From the NCBI GenBank assembly GCA_014706295.1, contig JACSVZ010000007.1, positions 51,536,975 to 51,600,974 of the forward strand: a DNA stretch of 64,000 nt, in the 5' to 3' direction. Position numbers and translations under genes: made by a program. The notes beneath the pieces are model-generated. The model was not told the origin of the DNA. It saw only the letters and a program-made list of their open reading frames with translations, and ran no database searches. This document shows, piece by piece, positions 36,905 to 50,345 of the stretch; the first letter of the stretch is position 1; each line of letters starts with the position of its first letter. This DNA is from Lycocorax pyrrhopterus obiensis. Lineage: Eukaryota; Chordata; Aves; Passeriformes; Paradisaeidae.

Positions 36905-37189
36905 GCTGCCACTGACAGCCCTAATGTCAGAAATTTTTTTAGACTGCATGTGGAAAGCAGTTCATAATTGGAGTCTCTATGAAACTGAAGCTAAAAAAAA
37001 AAACGAAACCTCAAAAAAACCCTTGCAAGCAAAATTGTTGTCAGGATTTTTGCTATCACTTTGTCTTTAAATGATTAATATTAGTGCTATGATTTGTATG
37101 ACAGAATTTACCACAGCTTCCAATTACAGCAGGTCAAAAAGCAGCATTTCATTTCATCGGAGACATAACAGTTATTGATACATGCAGAG

Positions 37190-37236
37190 ATAGATAGATA
37201 GATAGATAGATGGACAGATAGATAGATAGATAGATG
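37190..37236. repeat. (GATA)n microsatellite
   Basis: TAGA/GATA tetramers, about six copies, one interruption (TGGACA at about 37211-37216), then about five more copies. Confidence 0.9.
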
Positions 37237-40200
37237 ACAGATAATCTCTCTACCCCAGCTGTTAGGATTTATTTTCATTCCATACTCGGCAAAAAAATGT
37301 ACCCTTTAAAAATCTGCCGTGAAAATTTTCTCGTGGCTGCAGGTCCACTCTGGGGTTTGCAGTGGCTTTACTGACACCACTGTGGTCACATTCCAGGCTG
37401 GGTGTGGAGGCAGGGGCGCAGAGCCAACTATGTGTGCCCATGACCCCCACAGTCCAGGCTGGTGCCTCTGCAGCTCTTTCATGAGCACTGTCAAGTTTAG
37501 GTCATTGTTCGAAGAGCTGTGACACCTCTGCACCCAGAATTTAGACATCCGCCCTAGACTCCTAAATCTAAATTCAACATAAATACTTTTCAAAATGTAC
37601 ACATATTTTTTTTAAAGGTGTGTGCAGGTGTTTCTTTCTATTACAGGTTTCATTTAATGAGCTAGATGAACACCAGAGGCCTCAGTAGAAACATTCTCCT
37701 CAGGGTATCAAGAAATCTTACACTGAAGCTACATTGTATTTTATTATCAGACACAGGATTTTAATTTATTATACTGTTGCTTAAGTGCCCAGGGTCCCGT
37801 TCTCAAGGGATTCACTTATTTATTCTAGTCAAGGATAACTGAATACTTTCGTAATATCTTTGCCCTTTGCCTCTTCAGTTAAGTCAAGGGGTTTGCTTTC
37901 TTTTGCTTGCTTGTGTGTCAATTGAACACTTTTAAATCGCCATCATCTTAGGTATTTTTGTCCAAATCTTCCTGAAGTATCAATATCCTCCTGCTGTCTC
38001 TGTTAGGAAATAATGGCTACAAGGCCATGGAGGTAGCCATTTTGAGAGACTGGTAAGTGCTGGACACCAATGTAAGAATAAAGCTGGCTGCAGGAAAATC
38101 TGAGAACAGGAAAGCGATAGTTCCTCACCCCAGATTTAAGGGGTCAAGCAGCTCCCTGAGCCCTGGTGGGCAGGGAGCCCGCTTGTCCTGGTCCAAGCAA
38201 TCCAGCTCCTCCGTCGGAGTGGAAGCTGGTAAGACAGGATAGAGAAGTCAAAGGGATTTGGTGGGTAGAAAAGAACAGTATTTGGATACCATCTGAGAGC
38301 TGAGTGGAACCAAAGCACATGACTGGAGCCCCTTCGCTTTATCTGAAGTGGCACGATGAGACACAGCCTTGAAAATAAGGAATAGCTTTGAGTAGGTGAC
38401 AGCCTGAGTTAAGATCCGTTTGCTGATTATAATGATCCTGTGAAGTACACCTAAAAGAGCCTTGAGTGTACTTCTTAGTTATATTGGCTCTCTGCAGTGA
38501 TTATCTGTTTGTCATCTGTGTCTATTTTGGAAAATTATATTTTAGTTACTGCGAGTTAGTCAGCAGCTTGCACAATAAACAGCTAGTCACAATGAGAGTG
38601 TCAAGCTCCTACTGGGTCCAGCTACAGAGATGTTTCCACCAACAGGATTTATAAATGAAGCACACAAAATGCCAGCCTCTTAAACACAGGGCTGTGGTAA
38701 GGCTTTTCGGCGCAGCAGCAGTGGGAGGAATTGCTTGGAAAAGGCTCGTCAGAGAGTCGAACGGAACTGGGCTTTTCTCACAACAGTTTAAATTCTCTAA
38801 GTCTGGGGGAAGCAGGATCACCGGTTCAGGAACATGAAGGATTAGCTTTACATCACAAAGCTCAAGGGCAAGACGACAGCAAAATGTCAGGGAGATGGCA
38901 ACTTGACCCAGCAGTTTCCAGGGAAGGCAAGGCCTGTGTTGCTGCTCCATGTGTTCCCAGTGCCTAACACCAACACAGTTTTTATCCATGAAACACTCTT
39001 TTCAGAATGGCTGCAGTAAAAATGAATCACGATGATCTAGTCTGGAAAAATGTATCGATACAATACTTGTAATTATATAGTTATTTCCTTATTTGGGCCT
39101 GCTTTGGAAGTGATTCATCTGCACCAGAAGCCAGTGCCACTGGTTTAAGGAGGAAGCTGTTTTCCAAGGACTATGGGGGAGAGGGGAAGGAAGGCTATTC
39201 GTATATGTGGTTGCATCCTTTGGACTGTGCAGAAGAGTGCTCCTAAAAATGGATGACATTAGGTAATTTTCAAGCAGTCATTTTGTTACTTAACATCCCT
39301 CAAAAGTACAAGGTCTTTCTTATAGATTTTGTCTGTGCCACATCCTGTTAATAGCACAATCTCATTACCACAATGGTAACAGTCACTTGATGCTCATTTA
39401 ACAGAAATCTTTCAAAACAACAGTATTGCATTTTCACAGTTGGCTCCATATGATACAGGTTAGCAGCTTCTTAACTCTGCTTTCTTAGCATAATTACATA
39501 ATTTAGGATTAGTCAGTTGTGTTGACCTTTAAATAGAAACAAACATTCAATTTAGATAGTTGTTTTGTCATTAGCAAACAGTGAGCAGCTGAGAAAATTT
39601 TTGCCATTGGCTGACAATGTCTTCATGAACATGTTCAAGTCCAGGCAAAGTGCAACATCTGTATTAATTATGCCTGTCCTTTGATTTGGGTCTGGATTCT
39701 CACCAGTCATCACAACAGCTAAGGTCCAGGCTCAGCTTCTTGAAAGAAGTAGCTTTCATCCTTTTATCAGAGGCAGACTCAGCATGTCTACAAAAACAAT
39801 AACTCTGACATATAGAAGATGAAGGGACAAATTCTGCCTTGGAATACTTCTCATCAGTTCTTACAGCTACATATGGAGGATGGTAAATCTGAGCCTTTAA
39901 CATTCTTTCATTTAATATTTTATCTCAAAAGTTTTTCACAGGCAGAAATCACTCTGACCACCAAGAAAGTTGCCCCACATCTGGGATAGGATTCAGCAGC
40001 TGTTTGCATTTTTGTGCTTCGTTACCTGGCTGCACCCTCTTGGAAATCAAAAAGTTGTGCTGGGGTAACAGAAAGCAAAATGTTGCCTGTAGCTTTTAGC
40101 TGCTCCAATCCTCAGCACACATATCCCACACACGGTGGTTTGAGAAAAACAGGAAGAAGCAAGATAAGCCAAAGCCCCAGTGACTACAAAATATACCTTA

Positions 40201-40446
40201 CTAAGTCCCTAACTGATACTGCCTCTTATCAGATGAAATGCCTTAGTATTAATTCCTTTTAATTAAATTCATGTTTGATTCTCCAGTGATCTTTGGTGCA
40301 TATTTATAGTCACTCTTCACTGCGGTATGATGAAGTCCATGATGATTCTAAGTTACAGAACTGTTCACAGTGTTTAGATGAGCATTGAAATATGTGTTAC
40401 AAAAACATGGATAAGGTCTATATATTTCTGTTTACAAATACACACA
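37237..40446. other. Unique sequence, no gene seen
   Basis: No gene supported. TGGCTAC (38014-38020) and GTAGCCA (38033-38039) form a 7-bp stem with a 12-base loop; an AATAAA follows at 38077-38082 and a CTG|GTAAGT lies at 38050-38057. These could be relics of an LTR or a transcript end, but no second end or target duplication was found. Confidence 0.4.
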
Positions 40447-40725
40447 AAAACAGAGTCACGGAATCTTTAGGGTTGGAAGGGACCTCTGGATATGATCCAG
40501 TCCAACCTCTCTGCCAAGGCAGGGTCACCTAAAGCAGGTTACACATCCAAGGTGGGTTCTGAATGTGTCCGGACAGGGAGACTCCATGACTTCCCTGGGC
40601 ACCTGTTCCAGTGCTCAGCCACCCTCAATGTATAGAAGTTCTTCCTCATGTTAATGTGAAACTTCTTGTGTTTCAGTTTATGGCCATTGCTCCTCGTCTT
40701 GTCACTGGGCACCACTGAAAACATT
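40447..40725 (-). mobile_element. CR1 LINE, 5'-truncated 3' end
   Basis: Reversed CR1 tail (GAGTCACGGAATC) followed by gggttggaagggacctctgg, ..atccagtccaacc.., ..cctgttccagtgctcagccaccctc.., and ..cagtttatggccattgctcc... The minus strand keeps the ORF2 C-terminal motif RKNFYTLRVAEHWNRCP within an open piece (40539-40742). It is truncated and immobile, and better preserved than the copy at 5.9 kb. Confidence 0.9.
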
Positions 40726-41642
40726 TGTGCACACACAAACATGTCAGCAGCATAAACGATACAAGACTAGACATTGAGTAGATTTACTGACTGCTAATTT
40801 TACTCTCTCAGGACACTTTCTTCCTTTTATAGTGTTTAATGTGCTCTTTTATGGACGAGGTCAAATTGTGTAATAGTCTGCTGATAAATTGTAAGGTGCC
40901 TGTGGGGCAGACAATCTTTACTAATAATTATCAACTTTTGACACACAGCAAACATTAACAAAATACCATGAGGCTAAGGAACAACATGACAATGCTGAAA
41001 GAGCCAGAGCAAATACTTAGACACATACAAAAGATTGAATACTTTTTTTTAAATTTAAAATGTCATGCAATAAGTTTTTCTGAAACTTGCTGATTTCTTT
41101 GTCTTCTAGTCAAAATATAACTTTTTACACTGTTTTAAAAGAAAAAAGATTATAAGAAGATACAGGAAAATTGCTTGAAGGTGTTTCTTATACCTTCCTT
41201 CAATTAATCAAAATATTTCTATTAATATGCCATATATTTTTCATACTGAGAAGGAATAATGAATAATAACAAAAAAAAATTATCCAAAATCAAAATATGT
41301 GTAACAGTGCAATGAGTGTTTTCTTTTGGTTACTTAAGCGGGTGAGTGGTAAAATTACATTTTATTCACCCTTGCCTTAGCAAGGTACAGTCTGTTCACC
41401 AGATGGACTACCAGTCCTGGCAAACTCTCAGAGAACTATCACTTCTGGACCAGCCTTTCTCAATATACCATCTCCTGCTACAAGTAGAAAAGTCCTGTTC
41501 CGTGTTATTACACATAACAGAAAAGAAGTAAATATGTGTTCCTGAGCAGCTATATGATAAACCAAGGAATGACAATTCTAAAAGGCTTGACAATGAGTCA
41601 GTGTTATATAGAAAGGTTAATCATGGTTAAGAACTATTATCC

Positions 41643-41756
41643 TGTGGCCAGAAGACCATACTTATCCTCATAATTTGTGGCTGATTTTGAAAAGGACTCT
41701 GTGATAGGCCTGGCTAAAGCCTTATCATCGTGGTTTGTGGTCAGATGGGCCAGCTG
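41643..41756. promoter_or_regulatory. GATA/RUNX/E-box motif cassette
   Basis: GATA sites at 41661-41666 and 41721-41726 (CTTATC) and 41702-41707 (TGATAG). RUNX-type sites at 41643-41648 and 41676-41681 (TGTGGC) and 41736-41741 (TGTGGT). An E-box CAGCTG is at 41751-41756. Two 20-bp blocks (41661-41680 and 41721-41740) match at about 16 of 20 positions exactly 60 bp apart. GATA, RUNX and E-box factors co-occupy blood and endothelial enhancers; whether this one is active is inference. Confidence 0.3.
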
Positions 41757-44700
41757 AAGCACCAAGCAGAATGCATTTACACACTCAAAAGCAATTTCTG
41801 GTGAGATTTCCTCAAAAACAACAGTTAAACCAGCTATTAAAGAAGCAAATGGTTTCTAAGGTTAAAACGAATATTTGTGAAAATAACACTGTCCTTGTTT
41901 GGGGATAGGAGCAATCCAGATGAAATATGAAAAACATGAAAATATGATCCAACTTAATTACTCCTTAGCACATTAGCAGTTCCTGTGGCAAAGGAATAGA
42001 TTAAAAATAGAAAATTGGAAATGTGCAACCAACCTATAGACTTCTAGATTTTTTTTTTCTTGGTCAAAATACTTTTTTACTGGAAAATGCCAATTTACAA
42101 AACTGTGAACTTCTCAGTAGTTTATCAAGTTTAGTGGACATTTCACAAAAAAAAAGCTTTGTAGGATCAAAAATGAAACTGTAAAACCTAAGTGAAATTA
42201 GATATTTCCCCTTGTCTGTTGGAGACATGGTTTTGAATTCCAAATCAATTAACACATAGCTCTTCTGCTGAGGATCTTCTGCATCTTGAGTATGTGCCCT
42301 ATGCAGTTATTCTTTGCTATTACAGATGCAGATGGAAGGTGAAATTATTATTTCTGAAAAATCCCTCAAACATTTTAAGATTTTGTTCTAATGAAGTAGA
42401 AAAAAATTTAATTTTGCCAACTTGGGATTCCAGTTTCTATCATATGTCTCCTTGTAGAGATTTGTATTAAGGTTAAATTAGTCCTTTTGAAGACTCTGTC
42501 CACATAAGGGAGAATAGTTTGCTTTTTCCCTGCAAAAGGAATCAAGTCTACACCTTAAAACCTGAAATTCAGCTTTCTCCAGGAATTTGTCGTCTGCGGT
42601 AGCTCTTATCTAGCTGGATGTTTTAATTTAATTTGAGCTCTTAAATTTGTCTGACTCATATTTAGGTAAATACATGTTGTAAAATAAATAAATATATAAA
42701 TAAATGAATCTTGTCATTTTGGCTTAGTGCTGTTTAATTTATTGGATGAACATTCTCTGTGCGTAGATGTGCTGGAGATCCAGATTTCTGAGAAATCAAG
42801 GCAATTTCTACCTGTGAGAAAATTAGCTCACACATTTTAGATACCACTGAGGCTCGTTCTGGGGAATTTCTGGCATAAATCAAGGCTCTCTGTAAGTCCA
42901 TCAAAATAAACTGGAGGAAATCTTTTTGAATGCTTATGCTCAACACAGGGCAGTCAAAGTGGTTTCAGGCAGAAGTGTATTCCCAGGGGCAGCAGCAGTT
43001 AAAAGAAACCAAGCCTTGCTGCCAGCATGCCCCAGTTGGCTGATTAGCAAGCACATAGTCTGTTTTTGTACTTCTACCATTTCATCTCAGTGTGTTTTCT
43101 AGGGTGCTGGTCAGTGTTTACCTGCACACTGTGACACTTGGAAAGCATTTCTTTAGTGAGGAGATAATTGTCTATAAATCCCAACTAAATAGTAGGCAAA
43201 GAGATTTCTGATAATCACCTTACAAATTATTTAAGTGATTCCTAGGATCAAGTTTAAAAATTCAAAGAGTAGTGTCAGTATATGTGTTTCACATGGACAG
43301 ATGCAGTTTGGCATAATAATGCAACTTTGAGAATCTATTTGCCTGACAGAATTCAATACAACTCTATAAGTATTATGATTATTATTTACAGAACACTATG
43401 GGCACATATGCTATATTCATATATGTCTGAGAACGAGTGCAGCATGCCCATGCCTCATTGAAATTGCATTCTGTGAAGGAGAGAGCTTTTTGTTTCAGCC
43501 TTGTGTAAGGGCTGGCATGTAGCAGCAGCACTCTAGGAGAAGCCCCTGAGGAACAGTGATGGGACGGTGAGTCAGAGAATTCCCATCTCCTCTCTGTCTC
43601 CTAAGGGAGTCATTTGTTTTAGTTCCTTACTGATTGCAGTTAATTTGCCTCCTCCACCCACTTCCCACCAGCTTGCCTGCCCAGAGCACAGATATCAGAG
43701 GACTGGGCTACCAGTCTGTTCCCAATGCCTGCTTCTTACCTGTGGATTCCTCACATACATTCCTGGCATTCTCTATGGGAAATAACAGCAAATGATGGTG
43801 AAGAGCCTACCAGTAGAACCAGGTGAGAAAATGGAGATACTAATGGCAAGAAAGGACATATTTTGCATTTAAAGGGTCAGCACTCTGAGTGCTCATGACA
43901 GCTCAAGAAAAAGCACTCACTGGGGGCATCCTTTCGTGTAAGGACAGGAACGTGTCCTTATACCAATTTTACAGATGCAGTTCAGTTGCCTGGACTTTTG
44001 AGAAGCCTGAGGTTATATGCAAAAATGCACAGGTAACAGCTCTTTTCACCCTCTCCTTGGTCGGAAAGGCAGGTACAATGGATGTAAATTGGAGGTGTGG
44101 TAAATGCTGTCTCATTGTTCTTGATAGGTTCCATTTCAAAAAGCTGTCCAAGGATGTAAAAACAAAGTAAAAGCTACAGATAATGTTAGGTCCGGGAATT
44201 CTTGCTCCCAATCCCCCTAATATTAACTATTACCTAATACTCCCTCTTGTGTTCGTTCATATGTTGCTTATGGCTGTGTAGGAGGGATGCTCTTCCTCTA
44301 TATCTTTTAAACATTTTCGTTTTAATATACTCACAGGGGGTCGGTTAGTTATCAGAGAGAGTAAAATGACCCACCCCCAAACCCTTTGGTTAACTTTATA
44401 ATCATGGGAAAGTCAGTAACAGAGGTAGTTCCCTACTCCTGAGCACAGCTAAGGAGACAAGTCAGACACAGTATTGACTCAGGGTTCAGTATAGGGATGG
44501 TGTCCAAAACTTGAAAATGTATGAATGACAGCACAGGAAGGGGATACTGTTTGAAAGGCTAACTTTTGTTCTCTAAATTAGCACAGTAAAGGCTATGGAA
44601 GAGAAAGAGAATCCAGTATTTTAGGAAATTATTTATGAAATGTAGATGGGCCTTCAATTGGGAATAGGGCTGGGCAAAATGTTAGTGGTTCTTTGTTCTT

Positions 44701-47700
44701 GCAGCTGGCCTGTCAAATTACACAGAGCCAGCACAGTAAATAATACTACTATTGTCTGCCTGTGTCAGAGACAGACAGAAGGTACATTTGGACTTGGTCC
44801 AAACACCACAAGGGCCACTCATAGCCACAGTGTCCAATTACTGCTTGCTTGACTATAAAATGCACTTTTTTTGCAGAGCTAATTTAAGAATGGCAGCTTT
44901 TAATGGGGTTTGTATTAAAAGGGGACTGCTGCTCTGGCTTTTGCCTGCAGAAAAGTTCTACACTGTACAGGAAGCAACAAAAACATACACAGTGAAAATA
45001 ATCAGAGTATGATAACATTAGCACAGCAGTAACAACAATGATAGCAAAGTCAATGCTTTGCAAAGGAAAAAAAGATCCAGCCCTCCTGGAAATAGCCCTG
45101 TGCAAAACATGCAAAAAAACTAGATTATCTCAAATGATGAAACAAGTGCATCAACTCAGTCTATGCAGATGTGCACATATTGCAAAACTTCTCTCAGTCT
45201 TTCAAAGAATCATTGACCACAGTTTTCCCACTCTGCACAGATATTTTTCTTAAATTTCAGTGGCACTTTTTTCACTCTTACTGTCAAATGCTCTGGAGAG
45301 CAGCAAACTCTATGATCCTTCTTGCAAATGGTCAAATTCATTTTTATTAGAAACTGCTTTTTTAAAAAAAAAAAAAGTGTTTATAGATGATTACTCATAC
45401 AGAAGGAAGTTCCCATGGGATTAGGGATGCAGAAGCTCTCCCCTCTACAGTAAGTGCATATCAGGGCTTTCAGGGCTTTGATTTTCTTTGCTTATCTATT
45501 AGCTAGAGATAAATTTAGGTCTCCTGTTTAGAGCAATCTGCCTACAGTGCACAAGAGATCAGTAGTTGTCAATGATCTATGAAGACTTACTGTGTTTCTC
45601 TCCTCTGCCATGCTGACAAGGTGTTAATTTCTTTCTTGGAATAGCAAGCAAAAAAGCCCCAGCAAACTGATAAATTTAGGCGAAATTCATGCAAGGACCA
45701 CATCGCTTTTTAAGGCTCCCTGCTACCACCATTCCATCATAGAAGTCTTATAAGTCTTGCATAACAATAATCAATAACAGAATGTGTCTATTCTCTAACC
45801 TTAAATCTTGTTCTGTTCTGCAGTTTTTATACACACACATGCACACGCTAGGAGTGTTCACAAAACTATTTGTACTCACGGTTGTAGAAGGGTTTTAAAA
45901 AATGTGCCATAGGTACAGAAACACTATCAATCAAATGTTAAAGCCTTCATAAGCTCTGTGTAGGTGAGTTCATTCTCCTTTTTTATCTTTGGATGTCTTG
46001 CAGAGTGCTTCGTTTGGAGAAAGACCTAAAAGCCACATTGGGTAACTAGAAGGGATAAAAGGGTAAACCTGTCTGTTCATATTTGCCAGCCTTCAACATG
46101 GAGAACACAGCAAGCATTCTGTCAAGGAAAATGAGGATATTCTTTTTGCTTCTTTGAATCCTCAAAAGATGCATCTTCTTTGTAATAGAAAAGAAGTATC
46201 TCAATACTTAAGTCAAAATAGCAAACTTTTCAAAGGCCAGAAACTTGAAGCTGGTCATGCGACTAGTGAATTGCATATCGTAGGATTGTTTGATATAGCA
46301 TAAAACAGAGAGAACCTGAAAAATTTTGTCTTCAAAATGATGGATATGGACAGTCCTTTTCCACAAAGCAACCTTCAATTATTAACAGCAGGACTTGTGC
46401 TCAGCAGAGTAAAAAAAGTCTTCCCGCTATCTGGAGTGAAGCTCCCTCCAACAGTCATGGTTGATTCTCTTATCTTATACAGAGACATTAATTCTTCTCC
46501 AGCACACATAAAACTATTCACATAGAGAGAACTCTTCACCTACAGAGGAATATTCACATACACACTGTTAAAGTCGGGTTAAGGATGTCACTTACCCAGA
46601 CACGCACAAAAAAAGAGAAATATTCAGTGTTAAAGCACCTGCTTGTTCCCTAATTCATGCTTTTGCAGGAAAACATATTGGTCTGTGGGTTACATAAGCT
46701 CACATATAACACCAAGACATTTGTGATGCTGTGAGTGAGTACAAAGACTAAGGATAGTATCCCCATAAATGAGGCTAAAGGAATTACTCTCAGGCAACTA
46801 TCTGAAAATCCAGCCTTCAGGATTGATTACATAAGAAGTCATTTTGTCCTCATATTTTGTGTTTTTATGGGTTTTAGAAATAAGACATGATATTTTGTGT
46901 AAACTTTCTTAAAACTCAAGTGAAGCTCGTTTTCTTTTTAAGATGTAATATTCAACAATTCCTGTGTATGGACTGTCTGGTAATGTAAATGCCACTCAGT
47001 ATGTACCAAGTCCATGTTCTGTAATGTCAAGGACTATGGCACCATAGGGGCTCCTTAGTATGCAAATTATTGACACAATAGAACATAGCAACTCTTTTGA
47101 AATCGTTATGTTTTACTGTGTCAGGGTCTCATTGAGGACTCTTTAATCTAAGGATTCTTGAGAAGATAAAATCTAATAGTTCCTCTGGAGCTATAAAGTT
47201 CTCTGATGTCATAGGCTATTTGGACACTCCTTATTACAGTATGAGGCTTATTAATACACTGACTATAATGACTTTGTGACTCCTTTGTGGTCTGTTATGA
47301 GTATCTAGAATTTTGTAAGGTTGGTCATCACCATGGCATGTGAGTCTCCACCACAAAAAATTATCTTCCTTTTTGTTTCCTTCTACCATCCTCTCTGTAA
47401 TGATACACCAACTAATTGCTGGTGTTTAGAGGGGAAAAAAAAAACCAACCCACAACACATTGTAAATGTAGAATCTAGTGCTTTGAAACACTTTACAAGA
47501 ATCTGAGTCTGACAGCCTCACTTTGCATTTAGTTTGGAGAAATTGTGGTGGCCAAACATATTTCATCTGGCGGTGTCAGTGGAAATTTGCCCAGTATAAC
47601 ACTCTTCACAGGCAAAGAAATTTCACTCCCTAATTCTTTTTATGGAAATTACTTGCAGTGTTGTCCGGGTGTCCATGTCTGTGCATGTCAACATGAATGT

Positions 47701-50143
47701 TTTACTCCTATTAGCTGCAAGTTTCCCTCCAGAGCAGACACCAAAAAGACAAATAGCTAAAAAAGAAAACCAAATACAGCAATTTGCATTTGAGACTGAT
47801 GATCTGCCTCAAAACCAGAAACTCTGAACTCTGTTCCATCTCATAAGCTCCAGGAGTCCTTGCTGCGTTTCCCCAGTGAATCTGGAATTTGCATAGCTAT
47901 GGACTCAGAACCCTTGGCTTACCCTATCCTAAATCTCTTTGGGACTGATACTTAGCTGAAAGCCAGGATTACTAGGATTTAAATATATATCAAATGCAAA
48001 AGTGGGGAGGTGCAGGAATTTCTACAGCAGCTACACAAGGCAAACCTTCATGATGTGTGACAACAGAGTCCCTGCCATTTCTCAGCTGGAGAGATATAGG
48101 GCAGGATTTTTTCATTAGTCCTTAAGTGGACCCTTATGCCTGTAAAGCTTTTTTATCTTTCTCATTATTGTTGTACCTTACTCAGCATATGCCGTAAATT
48201 TACGTATTTTTAAAATTTCATTCCTATAAAGTATATGCTCTAATTTGTGCTGATTTCTTTACTATTTTACCCAGGATGCCACCAAAAACACACAGATATT
48301 GTTACTGTGTAATATTGTTAGATATTCTTTATGTACCACAGGGCAAGCCCACTGTTCTTTACACTACAAGAGCAGACAATCAAAAAACAATCTGAGTCAA
48401 CAATAACAGGACAAAACGAGGAGGCAGTACTGGTCAGCAAGAAGAGAGAAGGTCAGTACTCATTAGCAGCTTCCTTGGTTGCATCTTTTTGGTAATCATT
48501 ATAGAAAATGCCTTTCAAGAAAGAACTTGAAAGAGTACAATATGAACACCAGAAACACATCAACCAGGCAGGAAACTTTTGTGTTCAAGTTAAAATAATG
48601 ACTGATGGAAGCGACATTCTAGGCCTGAGATAACATCCCAAAAGAAAAACCCAGGAAGTAGAGGAAGCTGTGAGCATCTTTGAGGGTAATGAGAAGCACT
48701 GAATGTAAAGAAAGTGTTTGGAAGGATCCAAATAAAGTGGGGAGATGGTCAGTGCATTAGTCTCAAAAATAATCTCTGAGGAGCATTTTAGGTAGATATC
48801 GCTCATGCGAGATTTAATCTGGTCAAAGCCAGAGACGTGTCCAGAGACAGAAATGCAAAACAATAGGAACAGGAATGCGTTTCACAGGGTGAAGAGCAAG
48901 GAGAAGGTATAATCTGAGGACATCATGCAACAAGTGTTTGCAAGATTTGAAACATACAGCTAAGGAGGTTGTGTCCCCTGTTCTCTTTATCAGCCCCATG
49001 TGCACTGTGGAGAGATTGGAGAAGGAGCTAAACTGAGTCCTTTCTGAGTGATCTGCAAATCCAGCAGTTAAAACATGGTACTACTGAGAATCCAAGGAGA
49101 GAGTTACAGCTTCTCAGGAATTAATGTGCACTTTGGAAAGCCAGGAATGTGGGTGTCTGCTGTGATTTCAAACTTAAGACAATTTTCAGCTGAAGGCTGA
49201 TGTAGGACTGCAAACTTCTGTATCATCAATGTTCAATAAGAACTGTCAGTGTTTTCTGTAAACATTTCTCAACATAGCCCCTAAACTGTATTGACTTATG
49301 TCACATCCACCTAACTGTGCATCGTGCACACTGAAAAACATTAGGAAATTAGTGTTCAGTTATATAGTAGACTAAAAAAATGTCGTATTTTGAAGAAAAT
49401 TAGTAAAATCCTTTCAAATATTTTTCAAGCCGTTTAGCAGCACTCAAAGTGGTGTATATTTGGAAAGCTTCCAGAGCAGCAGCATGCACACACTGCATGT
49501 GGTTTAGTGTCTGTGTAATCCTTATTTAATTTGCAAAGGTCAACAGATAGATTTGTTCTCTTAAAAGACTTAACATATATGCATATATATTTAGGTTCTT
49601 TTTATGTCCTATATGCCTGCTTCAAAGTTCTCCGTTTTCTATATATTGCTAAATAGATTCTGCATCACTGAAGTAGAGGCCACTTTTACCTGTCCCTTCT
49701 TTGTCAGAGAAGAAACTGTCCTTGTGAACAGTTCTGTATAAGCTCAAATTCTGCCTGGTTTTTCAGAAGTTGCCAGAGACAACTTCAGAACCAGGACACT
49801 TAAAAAACATCCTGCTTTCATGGTCAGCTCCTGATAAGCAGATTCAGCATTTTTTCATACTACTTCATTTTAGATTGTGCTGACGCTTTGCTAGTTTGTT
49901 TCTTCTTGTTGGAATATGCAACTTCTTTTCCAGACCAACAGATTCAGTCAGTGATAATCCTTATTTTTCTTATTTTATTGTGAAAAAAATATCCTTTAGC
50001 TGAGTGATCAACATCTGCTTTCTCTCAATCTGTGCTTATTTTGATTAAAAGTATGTTTCAATCGTAGGTCAAAAACTAAGATCAGACTCTTGACTACCAA
50101 GGTCATAAATCAATTCAAATAAGGTTGTAGAAGTTTAATGGCA
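41757..50143. other. AT-rich unique sequence, no gene seen
   Basis: No gene, RNA or repeat family supported. A short (AAAT)n-like stretch is at about 42,684-42,706 and an A-run at 45,364-45,376. Numerous frames of 60-93 codons on both strands have no motifs. Confidence 0.5.
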
Positions 50144-50345
50144 GGAGAGGGAGAGGGAGAGGGAGAGGGAGAGGGAGAGGGAGAGGGAGAGGGAGAGGGA
50201 GAGGGAGAGGGAGAGGGAGAGGGAGAGGGAGAGGGAGAGGGAGAGGGAGAGGGAGAGGGAGAGGGAGAGGGAGAGGGAGAGGGAGAGGGAGAGGGAGAGG
50301 AGAGGAGAGGAGAGGAGAGGAGAGGAGAGGAGAGGAGAGGAGAGG
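50144..50345 (+). repeat. Purine array: (GGAGAG)26 then (AGAGG)9
   Basis: A pure purine tract on the plus strand. Twenty-six exact copies of GGAGAG run from 50144 to 50299, then nine exact copies of AGAGG from 50301 to 50345, with no interruption. The hexamer gives G3 runs spaced by AGA, the canonical G-quadruplex pattern, and it is mirror-symmetric, so it can also form H-DNA triplex. All six frames are open through it (poly-EG/ER on plus, poly-SP/LP/LS on minus); these are artefacts of the repeat and not proteins. The perfection implies recent expansion, so length variation between individuals is likely. Confidence 0.97.

Noticed and set aside
38003..38240. Possible LTR with AATAAA and hairpin
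   Set aside because: The start TGTTAGG and a possible end AAGACA were considered, but flanking sequences do not match as a target duplication. Kept only as a remark.
43950..44030. MIR-like words (attttacagatgcag)
   Set aside because: Too short and not followed by the rest of the element.
44186..44480. Possible solo LTR starting TGTTAGGTCC
   Set aside because: No matching CA end with a flanking duplication, no TATA/polyadenylation layout, and no second copy in the window.
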